Source of the DNA: an uncultured Alphaproteobacteria bacterium
GTDB taxonomy: Bacteria > Pseudomonadota > Alphaproteobacteria > Rhodobacterales > Rhodobacteraceae
Length of the DNA: 64,000 nt
Direction: 5' to 3'
Assembly: GCA_902570265.1 (NCBI GenBank)
Contig: CACFXF010000001.1
Span: 98,536-162,535, forward strand
The position numbers and the translations under genes were made by a program. Shown here one piece after another: positions 10,002 to 19,061 of this stretch. The notes beneath the pieces are model-generated. The model was not told the origin of the DNA. It saw only the letters and a program-made list of their open reading frames with translations, and did not search any database. The stretch's first letter is position 1. Every line of letters begins with the position of its first letter.

Positions 10002-10817
10002 TTAATTTAAGTTAAGAACATCTTGCATTGAATACTCTCCTTTTTCTGCAGTCATACCCCATTTTGCAGCTTTAAGAGCCCCACGTGCAAATATCATTCT
10101 ATCTGTAGCATTATGCTTTATGATAATCTGTTCACCTGGTCCCGCAAAAATTACTGAATGATTACCTACAATATCACCACCCCGTATCACAGAAAATCCT
10201 ATTTTTCCTTTTTTTCTAGGTCCAATTATACCATCGCGTTGAATATCTTTTAAATTATCCAACTTTTTTCCTTTTGTTTTTGCTATTGAATCTCCTAGCA
10301 TTAGTGCCGTTCCGGAGGGTGCGTCTACTTTTTTACCGTGATGCATTTCAACAATTTCAATGTCAAAATCAGAATCTAGTGCTTCTGCAACTTTTGCAGA
10401 TATCCCAGTTAGAATATTTACTCCCAAACTCATGTTACCAGCCCTAATGATTGTAGTATTTTTTGAAAAATTTTTTATTTTTTTAATTTGTGATTTTGAA
10501 AAACCTGTTGTTCCAATAACATCAACAACTTTATATTTTGCTGCTTCCTCAGCAACTTTTACAGAATTTTCTGGATTAGTAAAATCAATAACTACATCAG
10601 AAACTTTTAAAATTTTATCTAAAGAATCTGAAATGACTAAATTTTTTTCTAAACTTGGAAATAACTCAATAGCTTTAGTTCCAATTAACTCATGACCATT
10701 TTCCTCAAGTAATCCAACTAACTGAAAGTCTTTTTTTTCTTGAGCAGCTCGAACCAACATCTGCCCCATCCTACCAGTTGCACCAATAATGCTTAATTTA
10801 TGTACCTTATTATTCAA
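10002..10817 (-). CDS. dapB: 4-hydroxy-tetrahydrodipicolinate reductase
   Basis: Second committed step of the diaminopimelate/lysine pathway, NAD(P)H-dependent. The nucleotide-binding loop IIGATGRMGQ is at the N-terminus, and the catalytic region EMHHGKKVDAPSGTA shows the His pair and Lys of the family. Length of 271 aa is normal. The start is TTG 10817, with GAGA 8 bases upstream; an upstream ATG is out of frame and stops at once. It is divergent from rbfA across a 112-bp gap and heads a probable dapB-mltB transcript. Confidence 0.95.
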   Translation of the reverse strand: MNNKVHKLSIIGATGRMGQMLVRAAQEKKDFQLVGLLEENGHELIGTKAIELFPSLEKNLVISDSLDKILKVSDVVIDFTNPENSVKVAEEAAKYKVVDVIGTTGFSKSQIKKIKNFSKNTTIIRAGNMSLGVNILTGISAKVAEALDSDFDIEIVEMHHGKKVDAPSGTALMLGDSIAKTKGKKLDNLKDIQRDGIIGPRKKGKIGFSVIRGGDIVGNHSVIFAGPGEQIIIKHNATDRMIFARGALKAAKWGMTAEKGEYSMQDVLNLN

Positions 10818-10929
10818 TTTGTTGGTCTCATTTAAAAATTAAAGCGTATCGACAAAGTACTCATTCTTGAGTTATGTATGTACAAACAGTATAAGTCAAT
10901 AATTATAAAAATAATTTATTTCAAATAAG

Positions 10930-11310
10930 ATGAATAAAGATTTTAACAATAGTTCTCATAGGCTACTAAGAGTAAATGAACTAATTAAAAGAGAACTTTC
11001 CTCGCTTTTACAAGGTATGGAATGGGAGGAACAAGGCATAAAAAATCTTAATTTGACCTTAACTGATGTCGAGTGTAGCAAAGATATAAGAATTGCAAAA
11101 ATTTATTATATTCCAACAGGAATGAAAAATTCTCAATCAATAGAAAAAGCGATTAATAGTAGAAAAAAAGAAATTAGAAAATATCTTGGGAAAAAAATAC
11201 ATTTGAAGTATATTCCAGAATTAAGATTTATTGAAGACAACAGTTTTGATGCTTTTCAAAAAACTTCTGAAATACTTGAAAAATTATCAAAAAGCAAAAG
11301 AGAAATATAA
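10930..11310 (+). CDS. rbfA: Ribosome-binding factor A
   Basis: Small KH-like protein that binds the 30S subunit and aids maturation of the 16S rRNA 5' end. The opening RLLRVNELIKRELSSLLQ, the LTDVECSKDIRIAKIYY strand region and the end LKYIPELRFIEDNSFD match the family. Length of 126 aa is normal. It is 11 bp ahead of truB. In many bacteria nusA and infB stand upstream of rbfA; here dapB is divergent upstream, so the classical nusA-infB-rbfA string has been broken. Confidence 0.93.
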   Translation: MNKDFNNSSHRLLRVNELIKRELSSLLQGMEWEEQGIKNLNLTLTDVECSKDIRIAKIYYIPTGMKNSQSIEKAINSRKKEIRKYLGKKIHLKYIPELRFIEDNSFDAFQKTSEILEKLSKSKREI

Positions 11311-11321
11311 ATCTTACTGTT

Positions 11322-12242
11322 ATGGATCAAAATTTTCAATTGCCTAATATAAACGGCTGGCTAGTCATTGATAAACCAAGTGGAATAGGCTCTACTAATA
11401 TAGTAAATTTAGTTAAGAAAAAAGTTCCATCAACGAAAGTAGGACATGGGGGAACTCTGGATCCCGATGCAACTGGCTTACTGCCCATTGCAATTGGTGA
11501 GGCTACAAAAACAATACGTTTTACTGAAAATTTATTAAAAACGTATGAATTCACAGTTACATTTGGCTCTTGTACAGATACAGACGATTCCTCAGGGAAG
11601 ATCATCGGAATATCAGAAAAAAGACCTAGCATGATTAGTATAAGACAGGCATTAAAAAAATTTAAAGGAGAGATACAACAATTACCACCAAAATTATCTG
11701 CAATAAAGTTTAATGGAAGGAGAGCTTACGATCTATTCCGTGAAGGATTAGAATTTCAATTGTCCCCAAGAACAATTTTTATTAGTGAAATTGAAATAAT
11801 TGAAAGAATAGATGATGAGAATATTAATCTTAAAATTATAAGTGGGAAGGGGTGTTATGTAAGATCATTAGCAAGAGATTTGGGAAATGAATTAGGTTGT
11901 TTTGCTCATGCAAAAAACATAAGACGAACAGAATACGGTCCTTTTAATTTAAAAAAATGTGTTCATCTTGATGCTTTAGAATATTTTAAATATGACGATC
12001 TAGAAGCTAATATTATTACAATAAGTATTTTGTTAAAAGATTACCCTAATTTTGAATGTGTAACTGAAAATTTAAATATTATTACAAATGGAAATCCTAT
12101 TAAAATAATTAATATGAAAAATGGAGATTATAATTTGGCCTGGACGCATTATAAAAATATTCCACTAGCAATTGGAAAAATAAAAAACTCTGTTTTCTAT
12201 CCTTTTAGAGTTCTAAATTTATATAAAAATATCATTAATTGA
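11322..12242 (+). CDS. truB: tRNA pseudouridine-55 synthase
   Basis: Makes pseudouridine 55 in the T-loop of tRNAs. The catalytic Asp is D47 in GHGGTLDPDATGLLPI, and the following GEATKTIRF and the KGCYVRSLARDLG segment are family hallmarks. Length of 306 aa is normal. It lies in rbfA-truB-(DUF1643)-rpsO-pnp, the usual ribosome-maturation string apart from the inserted DUF1643 gene. Spacing to rbfA is 11 bp and to the DUF1643 gene 11 bp. Confidence 0.95.
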   Translation: MDQNFQLPNINGWLVIDKPSGIGSTNIVNLVKKKVPSTKVGHGGTLDPDATGLLPIAIGEATKTIRFTENLLKTYEFTVTFGSCTDTDDSSGKIIGISEKRPSMISIRQALKKFKGEIQQLPPKLSAIKFNGRRAYDLFREGLEFQLSPRTIFISEIEIIERIDDENINLKIISGKGCYVRSLARDLGNELGCFAHAKNIRRTEYGPFNLKKCVHLDALEYFKYDDLEANIITISILLKDYPNFECVTENLNIITNGNPIKIINMKNGDYNLAWTHYKNIPLAIGKIKNSVFYPFRVLNLYKNIIN

Positions 12243-12253
12243 TAAAATCATAA

Positions 12254-12769
12254 ATGCTGGATGTTATTTCTAAAGAGTTTAAAAAAAATGAGTTAAGTTC
12301 TAAAGCAGTTTTTTCAAAATGCTTTAAATTTAGATATTCAATTACCAATAAATTCAATTCAGGGAGAGGAAGATTACTATTTATACTTTTGAACCCTTCT
12401 ACTGCAACAGAGAAAGTGTGTGACCCTACACTACTGCGTTGTAAGAAAAGAGCTATTGACTCTTGTTATAATCAATTTAGAGTTTGTAATTTATTTGCTT
12501 ATAGAGCAACCAAACCGGAAGAACTTCAAAAAGTTTCTGACCCAATTGGTCCAAACAATAATGAAATTTTAAAAAAAAGTATAAAATGGTCAGATAAAAT
12601 AATATGTTCATGGGGAAGATTTGGAATCTTAAAAGAAAGAGATTTAGAGGTTATTCAATTAATAAAAAAATATAAAACTCCTTCTTTTCATTTGGGTTTA
12701 ACAAAAAATAATCAACCAAAGCACCTTCTGTATATAAGTTATAATAAAATTCTAACTAAATGGTTTTAA
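12254..12769 (+). CDS. DUF1643 family protein
   Basis: A 171-residue protein of the DUF1643 family, whose biochemical role is not known to me. Family marks seen are LLFILLNPSTATE near residue 40, DPTLLRCKKRA, VCNLFAYRATKPEEL, DPIGPNNNEIL, the ICSWGRFG strand and a late HLGLTKNNQPKHLLYIS. No signal peptide or membrane helix. It sits between truB and rpsO in an otherwise canonical ribosome operon and probably shares its transcript, a position worth noting because DUF1643 genes are often in unrelated contexts. Confidence 0.82.
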   Translation: MLDVISKEFKKNELSSKAVFSKCFKFRYSITNKFNSGRGRLLFILLNPSTATEKVCDPTLLRCKKRAIDSCYNQFRVCNLFAYRATKPEELQKVSDPIGPNNNEILKKSIKWSDKIICSWGRFGILKERDLEVIQLIKKYKTPSFHLGLTKNNQPKHLLYISYNKILTKWF

Positions 12770-12793
12770 AAAGACTTTTCAAATTTCAAAAAA

Positions 12794-12860
12794 CAGGATA
12801 TACGCATTACAAATATACTGACTGGACGACATCCTGGCAGTTTTAATTTATATAAAGGAG
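12794..12860 (+). promoter_or_regulatory. Candidate structured rpsO leader with strong ribosome-binding site
   Basis: Upstream of rpsO the 97-bp gap contains a long-range pair CAGGAT (12794-12799) with ATCCTG (12831-12836) and an alternative local hairpin ACTG (12817-12820)/CAGT (12838-12841) enclosing GGA (12824-12826)/TCC (12832-12834). The two options share bases and so exclude each other. A strong AAAGGAG site follows at 12854-12860. S15 controls its own mRNA through leader structures in several phyla, including alphaproteobacteria, so this may be an S15 autoregulatory element. The pairing is short and I could not fold it computationally. Confidence 0.35.
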
Positions 12861-12866
12861 TTAAAG

Positions 12867-13136
12867 ATGTCGATTGATACAAAAACAAAACAGGATTTAA
12901 TTAAAAAATTTGCCAAAAAAGAAAACGACACTGGATCACCAGAAGTTCAAGTAGCAATTTTAACTACTAGAATTACAAACCTGTCTGAACATTTTAAAAC
13001 TCACAAAAAAGATAATCATTCAAGACGAGGGCTCTTAAAACTTGTATCACAAAGAAGAAAAATTCTAGACTATGTTAAGTCTAAAGACGAAAATCGTTAT
13101 AAGACTTTAATAGAACAACTTGGTATTAGAAGATAA
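12867..13136 (+). CDS. rpsO: 30S ribosomal protein S15
   Basis: Primary 16S rRNA-binding protein of the 30S platform, 89 aa as usual. Recognisable segments are [17 protein letters not shown], the [16 protein letters not shown] turn and [15 protein letters not shown] 12867 follows AAAGGAG at the best spacing. It precedes pnp by about 100 bp, the conserved rpsO-pnp arrangement in which PNPase often processes the shared transcript. Confidence 0.98.
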   Translation: MSIDTKTKQDLIKKFAKKENDTGSPEVQVAILTTRITNLSEHFKTHKKDNHSRRGLLKLVSQRRKILDYVKSKDENRYKTLIEQLGIRR

Positions 13137-13244
13137 TATAAACATTAATAATTCTGATAAACTAAATAAGATTAAATTCAAAAAAGTTATACGTGTGCAT
13201 AAAATATCAAACGGGTATTTTATTAAAATTATAAAAGGGTGGAT

Positions 13245-15362
13245 ATGTTAAAGTCTATAAAAAAATCAATAACTTGGGGTCATGAGAAACTTACACTTGA
13301 AACAGGAAAAATAGCACGACAAGCTGATTCATCAGTTATAGCAACTTATGGTGAAACTGTAGTAATGGCTAATGTTGTTTTTGCGAAGGAGGCCAAAGCA
13401 GGCCAAGATTTTTTTCCATTAACAGTTAATTATCAAGAAAAATATTACGCAGCAGGTAAAATTCCAGGTGGTTTTTTTAAAAGAGAGGCAAGACCTACTG
13501 AAAAAGAAACTCTTACAAGCCGTCTTATAGATCGACCGATTAGACCCTTATTTGTTGAGGGTTTCAAAAATGAAGTACAGGTGACTTGTACAGTCTTAAG
13601 TCATGATGGAGAAAATGATCCAGATATAATTTCAATGATAGCAGCATCTACTGCACTTACACTTTCTGGTGCACCCTTCTTAGGTCCAATTGGGGCCGCT
13701 AGGGTTGGTTTTGTTAAAGACTCTTACGTTCTTAATCCATCAATAGAAGATATGGATAATATAAGGGAAAATTCTAAACAAAGGCTTGATCTTGTAGTAG
13801 CAGGAACACAAGATGCAGTTATGATGGTTGAATCCGAAGCTTATGAACTTAGTGAAAAAGAAATGCTAGGTGCTGTTAAATTTGGTCATGAACAAATGCA
13901 AAAAGTTATAGATCTAATCATAAGTTTAGCAGAAAAAACAGCAAAAGAACCCTATAACTTTATACCTACTGTTAATAAAGAATTAATAAATAAAATAAAA
14001 TCACTTGGTGAAAAAAATATTAGTAAAGCATTTTCAATTGCTGACAAACAAGAGAGACAAAACTCATTAAGCGACGCTAAACAAAATGTTTTAGATAACC
14101 TTTCAGACGAAGAATTAGAAAATGAAGAACTAGATTATTGCTTTAAAAAAATTGAATCTGAAATTGTAAGATCTAATATCCTCAAAAAAGGAAAGAGAAT
14201 TGATGGAAGAAAACTTGATAAAGTTCGACAAATTGAGAGTGAAACGAGATTTCTCCCAAGAACACATGGTTCTGCTTTGTTTACAAGAGGTGAAACTCAA
14301 GCGATAGTTGTTACTACTCTTGGTACTGGTGAGGATGAGCAAATAATAGATGCTCTTCATAAAGAAGGAAGATCAAAATTTTTACTTCATTATAACTTTC
14401 CTTCTTATTCAGTAGGAGAAACAGGAAGAGCTGTAGGACCAGGTAGAAGAGAAATAGGTCATGGAAAATTGGCATGGCGAGCACTACAAGCTGTTCTACC
14501 AAAAAGTTCTGATTTTCCATATACAATTCGCATTGTGTCTGAAATAACAGAGTCTAATGGCTCGTCTTCAATGGCTACTGTATGTGGTGGATCTTTATCT
14601 ATGATGGATGCAGGCGTACCATTGAAATCTGCTGTAGCAGGAGTAGCAATGGGTCTCATTTTAGAAGGAAAAGAATATGCAGTTCTTACAGATATTTTGG
14701 GTGATGAAGACCACTTGGGAGATATGGATTTTAAAGTTGCTGGAACATCCGAAGGAATAACATCCTTACAAATGGATATAAAAGTTGCTGGAATTACCCC
14801 TGAAATAATGGAAAAAGCATTAGAACAGGCTAAAGAAGGAAGACTTCACATACTAGATGAAATGTCAAAATCAATCAGTAAACCTGGAGCATTTTCGAAA
14901 TATGCTCCTAAAATTGAATCTCTAAAAATTGCAACTGATAAAATAAGAGAAGTAATTGGATCTGGAGGAAAGATGATTCGTGAAATTGTTGAAGTTTCAG
15001 GTGCAAAAGTAGATATAAATGATGAAGGAATAATAAAAATTGCGTCAAATGATTCTGATAAGATTAATAAAGCTATAGAGTTAATTAAATCTATAGTTGA
15101 TGAACCAGAAGTTGGTAAAATCTATAATGGTAAGATAGTAAAACTTATGGATTTTGGAGCTTTTGTGAATTTCTTTGGCAAAAAAGATGGATTAGTACAT
15201 GTTAGTCAGATTTCAACTGAAAGAGTGGCACATCCAAAGGACCTTCTTAAAGAAGGTCAAGAAGTTAAAGTAAAATTGATTGGTTTTGATGATAGAGGGA
15301 AAGTTCGTTTATCTATGAAAACAATTGATCAAAAAACTGGCAAAGAAGTAAAACAAAATTAA
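13245..15362 (+). CDS. pnp: Polyribonucleotide nucleotidyltransferase (PNPase)
   Basis: Phosphorolytic 3'-5' exoribonuclease and degradosome subunit. Two RNase PH domains are linked by an alpha-helical region: the first carries [14 protein letters not shown] and the [12 protein letters not shown] loop; the second carries [18 protein letters not shown] and the late [15 protein letters not shown] acidic site. The C-terminus has a KH domain (about 553-612, with VIGSGGKMI) and an S1 domain (about 623-690, FGAFVNFFG and [10 protein letters not shown]). ATG 13245 is chosen: GTG 13239 overlaps the AAAAGGG ribosome site and would add only two residues. It ends 26 bp from the converging sulfotransferase-like gene. 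Confidence 0.97.
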   Translation: MLKSIKKSITWGHEKLTLETGKIARQADSSVIATYGETVVMANVVFAKEAKAGQDFFPLTVNYQEKYYAAGKIPGGFFKREARPTEKETLTSRLIDRPIRPLFVEGFKNEVQVTCTVLSHDGENDPDIISMIAASTALTLSGAPFLGPIGAARVGFVKDSYVLNPSIEDMDNIRENSKQRLDLVVAGTQDAVMMVESEAYELSEKEMLGAVKFGHEQMQKVIDLIISLAEKTAKEPYNFIPTVNKELINKIKSLGEKNISKAFSIADKQERQNSLSDAKQNVLDNLSDEELENEELDYCFKKIESEIVRSNILKKGKRIDGRKLDKVRQIESETRFLPRTHGSALFTRGETQAIVVTTLGTGEDEQIIDALHKEGRSKFLLHYNFPSYSVGETGRAVGPGRREIGHGKLAWRALQAVLPKSSDFPYTIRIVSEITESNGSSSMATVCGGSLSMMDAGVPLKSAVAGVAMGLILEGKEYAVLTDILGDEDHLGDMDFKVAGTSEGITSLQMDIKVAGITPEIMEKALEQAKEGRLHILDEMSKSISKPGAFSKYAPKIESLKIATDKIREVIGSGGKMIREIVEVSGAKVDINDEGIIKIASNDSDKINKAIELIKSIVDEPEVGKIYNGKIVKLMDFGAFVNFFGKKDGLVHVSQISTERVAHPKDLLKEGQEVKVKLIGFDDRGKVRLSMKTIDQKTGKEVKQN

Positions 15363-15388
15363 TCATAGTATAAATTATAAATAATTAA

Positions 15389-16129
15389 CTATATTTTTTT
15401 TTCGAAGATTCTAAGGTAAATTTTGTTTGCTCTATGTATTATTTTTTTATCTTTTTGAGATATTTTTTTATTTGTTTTATCTGTATTGGTGCTAGTACTT
15501 CTACTAAAACCTGTTGTTTTATAAATTTCTTTGTACCAATGAACCCCCCAAATTCCATCATATTTTTTTGAACCAGAACTCCAATTGAGCATTGACATAT
15601 AAAAAGGAATTTCTAGAAAATTACAAAGTTTTCTTAACGTAAGCTCAGGATTATTTTGCAGATCATCTGCATCGATTATTAATGGAAAATAACCTAATCT
15701 ATTATAGATAAATTCATATATCTCATAAAGTTGTTGAAACCCTAAATCTTTAAACTGATAGTTTTTATTTTTTTTTTTATAAGAATTTAAAACTAACTCT
15801 GGTTTTCTAATTAAAATGACATTGTTAAGAGATAAAATGAAATCTTTATAATAATTTTTTATCATATGATGTGTCATATGCTTTTGATATTGATATGGTT
15901 TATCTACTTGACCATTAATACAATAATCAGCAACTTCTTTATAATTGGAAAGTTGACTACTTATGATTTTATCAAACATAGGATGTTGAATTCCAGTCTT
16001 TTTTAAATAGGCAGCATAAAATGGCTCATCTAGAATTTCAAAATCACTTCTTGTTCCAAAACTTCTCATAAGTGCCGTTGATAAATTTCTAGGTCCAGAC
16101 CATACGGCTATACGTTTAATATTTTTCAA
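15389..16129 (-). CDS. Sulfotransferase-like P-loop protein paired with a class IV aminotransferase
   Basis: A 246-residue protein with an N-terminal nucleotide-binding loop (AVWSGPRNLSTALMRSFG, 8-24) of the sulfotransferase superfamily, where the 5'-phosphosulfate of PAPS would bind. A conserved DEPFYAAYLKKTG follows, and a later LIRKPELVLNSYKKK resembles the 3'-phosphate-binding strand. Relatives are often mislabelled branched-chain aminotransferase-like because they occur fused or adjacent to such enzymes. That is seen here: its start overlaps the end of the upstream aminotransferase by 14 bp, implying translational coupling. The acceptor substrate is unknown. Confidence 0.75.
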   Translation of the reverse strand: MKNIKRIAVWSGPRNLSTALMRSFGTRSDFEILDEPFYAAYLKKTGIQHPMFDKIISSQLSNYKEVADYCINGQVDKPYQYQKHMTHHMIKNYYKDFILSLNNVILIRKPELVLNSYKKKNKNYQFKDLGFQQLYEIYEFIYNRLGYFPLIIDADDLQNNPELTLRKLCNFLEIPFYMSMLNWSSGSKKYDGIWGVHWYKEIYKTTGFSRSTSTNTDKTNKKISQKDKKIIHRANKIYLRIFEKKI

Positions 16130-17018
16130 TTAAATCCTCATATGAATCTCTAAGTAGTTTCAAAATAGAATCTTTATTTTTATATTGAATCTTATGACCA
16201 TCTAAGTATTCTACTCTTGTTAATCCTCCAAAAGTACCAGTTAAAAAAATTTCATCTGCCGAGTAAGTATCTAACAAAGTAAAATTTTTTTCAAAGATAG
16301 GTATATTTAAGTCTTTACAAAGATTAATTACTTTTTTTCTTGTAACCCCGTTCATACAATAATCGCCCGTAGAGGTCCAAACTTCTTTTCCCTTTACTAT
16401 AAATAAATTACAGGAATTAGTTGTATTTACAAAACCGTAAGGATCCAACATTAATGCTTCATCGCCTCCTACACGGCTTGCTTGAATACAAGCTAACACA
16501 CAATTAAGTTTTGAGTGACTGTTTAACTTAGGATCTTGTATCATAGGAAGTGCTCTTACTTGAGGAACAGTTATTAGCTTAACGCCCTTTTTATTATCTT
16601 TCAGATATGGCTTAGAATGTTCCATAATTATAACATATGTAGGTCCAAAAATAGAAAATTCAGGGTGCTGAAATGGTTTGATTTTTTTTCCCCTAGTAAC
16701 CATAAATCTTGCATAAACATCAGTATTCATATTATTAGAAATTCTTGTTTTCTCTAGTTGTTGATAAATTTGATTTACAGAAAAATTAAAATTAATCTCA
16801 ACAAGCTTTAAAGCCTCAAAAAATCTTTCCATATGATCTTCAAAAAATGTCCATTTTTTTTTGTGTAGTCTTAAACCCTCCCAAATCCCATCACCTAAAA
16901 GAAAACCACTATCAAAAACTGAAACCTTAGCTTCATCTCTATAAAATAATTTACCAGAAATATTTATTTTAATTTTTGAATTTCTTTTGTCTTCTTTAGA
17001 ACTGTGCGTGATAGATAT
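16116..17018 (-). CDS. Class IV (branched-chain/D-amino-acid type) aminotransferase with apparent non-canonical start
   Basis: PLP-dependent fold-type IV aminotransferase. The conserved core continues well upstream of the first ATG (16832): the translated upstream frame gives KVSVFDSGFLLGDGIWEGLR, the family's N-terminal signature, so that ATG is internal. The frame is open back to a TAG at 17028-17030 and holds no ATG, GTG, TTG or CTG. TAGGA at about 17025-17029 lies 7 bases before an ATA (17016-17018) and 4 before an ATC, so I place the start at ATA 17018, with low confidence in that codon. The PLP lysine is probably K170 (SHSKLNCVLACIQA), followed by GGDEALMLDPYGFVN. The usual catalytic-loop Glu is replaced (NTTNSCNLF). 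It overlaps the sulfotransferase-like gene by 14 bp. Confidence 0.8.
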   Translation of the reverse strand: MSITHSSKEDKRNSKIKINISGKLFYRDEAKVSVFDSGFLLGDGIWEGLRLHKKKWTFFEDHMERFFEALKLVEINFNFSVNQIYQQLEKTRISNNMNTDVYARFMVTRGKKIKPFQHPEFSIFGPTYVIIMEHSKPYLKDNKKGVKLITVPQVRALPMIQDPKLNSHSKLNCVLACIQASRVGGDEALMLDPYGFVNTTNSCNLFIVKGKEVWTSTGDYCMNGVTRKKVINLCKDLNIPIFEKNFTLLDTYSADEIFLTGTFGGLTRVEYLDGHKIQYKNKDSILKLLRDSYEDLIEKY

Positions 17019-17076
17019 GATAAAATCCTAACTCAATAAAATAATGTTAATTATAAAATATAACCTAAGGTAGAAT

Positions 17077-18168
17077 TTAAAGCCACCCAGATAATTCTTT
17101 ATCTAAAATATTTGTCAGAGCTTTTATATGATCATCTCTATCATTTAAACATGGAATATATAGAAAGTCTTTTCCTCCAGCTTCCGAAAAACTCTCGGCT
17201 ATTTCTTCATTTATTTCTTCTAAGGTCTCAACACAATCAGAAGAAAATGCTGGTGCTACGACAGCTATATTTATTTTACCTTTATTAGCTAATTCAGCCA
17301 CAAAATCTACTGTGGAGGGGCCAACCCACTTTTCAGGGCCAAATTTTGATTGAAAAGTTGTTGTAAAATGGGATTTATCCCATTTAAGTCTTTCTGCTAG
17401 TAGTCTTGTTGTTTTTTGACATTGACAGTGATAGGGGTCTCCTGCCATTAAATATCTTTCTGGTACACCATGATAAGAAACAACTAGATGCTGAGGCTTA
17501 AGTTTAGCTTTAGTATATGCTTCTTTAATTGAATTAGCTAAAGAATCCAAATAAAGATTGTTATCAAAATATGCTGGTACAGTTCTAAATGCTGGTTGCC
17601 ACTTCATTTTCATTAAAGCTCTAAAAGCTTGATCGTTAGCTGTGGCAGTTGTTGGACCTGCATACTGCGGATACAAAGGAAAAAAAATTATTTTTTCACA
17701 ACCTAAAGACTGTAAATTTTTTATAGCCTTTTCAGTTGATGGATTTCCATATCTCATGCAAAAATCCAAAATGACTTTATTCCCATGCTTTTTTTTAAAA
17801 TAATTAGATATTTTCTTTAACTGAAGCTTAGTAGTAGTAAGTAGAGGACTTTCATTTTCTTTTTTATTCCAAATACTTTTATATGCCTCTCCAGAAGAAA
17901 AGGGTCTTTTTGATAAAATAACGAGTTGTAGTAATGGTTGCCAAAGCCATTTTGGATAATCTATAACTCTTTGATCAGACAAGAACTCACTTAAATATCT
18001 TCGCATTGACCAATAATCTGTATTGTCAGGTGTCCCTAAATTAGTAATAAGAATCCCAACTTTTGCCGAAGGTAATTGGGGATGTTCTTTATCCGCAAAT
18101 TTTAACCTTCCTTCTCCCGGTTTTTCTAATTTCAACTGACTATCCTGATTTATAGAATTTTTATACAT
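17077..18168 (-). CDS. hemH: Ferrochelatase
   Basis: Inserts Fe2+ into protoporphyrin IX, the last step of heme synthesis. Recognisable are GILITNLGTPDNTDYWSMRR, FFPLYPQYAGPTTATA, the catalytic His region VVSYHGVPERYL, YHCQCQKTTRLLAERL and the late PAFSSDCVETLEEI with the conserved Glu. Length of 363 aa is slightly above average because of a charged 30-residue N-terminal extension. It lies about 60 bp upstream of the aminotransferase start on the same strand and 72 bp downstream of the NDUFAF5-like gene. Confidence 0.96.
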   Translation of the reverse strand: MYKNSINQDSQLKLEKPGEGRLKFADKEHPQLPSAKVGILITNLGTPDNTDYWSMRRYLSEFLSDQRVIDYPKWLWQPLLQLVILSKRPFSSGEAYKSIWNKKENESPLLTTTKLQLKKISNYFKKKHGNKVILDFCMRYGNPSTEKAIKNLQSLGCEKIIFFPLYPQYAGPTTATANDQAFRALMKMKWQPAFRTVPAYFDNNLYLDSLANSIKEAYTKAKLKPQHLVVSYHGVPERYLMAGDPYHCQCQKTTRLLAERLKWDKSHFTTTFQSKFGPEKWVGPSTVDFVAELANKGKINIAVVAPAFSSDCVETLEEINEEIAESFSEAGGKDFLYIPCLNDRDDHIKALTNILDKELSGWL

Positions 18169-18240
18169 TGGTGAGACATATAAAATAGTTAAGTCTATCT
18201 ATTTTTTTTTCAATAACACTTTAATAAAACTTTAGAGTAT

Positions 18241-19002
18241 TTAAACAAATGACTTAGGTTTTGTTTCCCAACCTGTTAGACAAATTATGTCAAATGTTGC
18301 AATATAACTATTATGTATTTTACTAGACGAGAAGTTGTTTTTGTAAAAATTTAGAACATCGTTTAAAAAAATTTTTGTTAACGTCCTTTTACTTCTTTTT
18401 ATCAAACAGTTAGTCTCTCCTATACTTTTTAAATCTATAATTAGATCCCAAGGATCTTGATATTCAATTTCAAAATGGAGCTTATCAGTAACACAAAATT
18501 TAAAACCAGACCTGCTTAGTAATGAACCATAGGTAGGGGTATCTATCATAGGATGTACTCTTGGAGAAATACCTCCAAAATTTTTTAATTCTGCATATTC
18601 CAGTGATTTCCTTAATTCGAATAGACTTCTCTCTCCAAACGCATACCCCATAAAAATACCAGCTTTTTTTAATCCAAACCTCATTTGTACTAATTTTGAA
18701 ATTGGATCGTTAACACTATGTAGGTGCAAAGCACTAATAATAAAATCTTTGGAACTTGGGATAATTTTTAGAAATTCATTATCATCAATAGTGCTTGTTT
18801 TTTTTTGACTAATATTATGAGCCCAGTGTTTTGCAAAAGGACCAACTACTAATGTTTCTAAAAATTCGTCTCCAATTTCTACTAATCTTTCTTTTAAATC
18901 ATTAATAGCTAAGCTATGTAAAAAAGAAGGAAATTTATTTATGATCCTTTTTTTCCTGATATTAATTAGGTTTTCGTCAAAAATATTTTGTTGATTAATC
19001 AT
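18241..19002 (-). CDS. NDUFAF5/BioC-like methyltransferase-fold protein, SAM site poorly conserved
   Basis: Resembles the alphaproteobacterial BioC-like family related to mitochondrial complex I assembly factor NDUFAF5. Family landmarks: an N-terminal FDENLINIRKKR, the DFIISALHLHSVND strand, a FMGYAFGERSLFELR loop, GGISPRVHPMIDTPTYG and a late SIGETNCL. The glycine-rich SAM loop that should precede the first landmark is replaced by LVVGPFAKHW and the following strand is shortened, so methyltransferase activity is doubtful. NDUFAF5 itself is a hydroxylase of complex I rather than a methylase. It is divergent from the nitrilase gene with 59 bp between them. Confidence 0.72.
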   Translation of the reverse strand: MINQQNIFDENLINIRKKRIINKFPSFLHSLAINDLKERLVEIGDEFLETLVVGPFAKHWAHNISQKKTSTIDDNEFLKIIPSSKDFIISALHLHSVNDPISKLVQMRFGLKKAGIFMGYAFGERSLFELRKSLEYAELKNFGGISPRVHPMIDTPTYGSLLSRSGFKFCVTDKLHFEIEYQDPWDLIIDLKSIGETNCLIKRSKRTLTKIFLNDVLNFYKNNFSSSKIHNSYIATFDIICLTGWETKPKSFV

Positions 19003-19061
19003 GAGATGATAATTTATAAAAATTTATCTAAATAAAAAGTAATATTAAGAAGTATTTTAAA

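Noticed and set aside
14130..14659. Three long open frames on the minus strand inside pnp
   Set aside because: They lie opposite a well-conserved coding region, have no ribosome sites and overlap one another; they are shadow frames.
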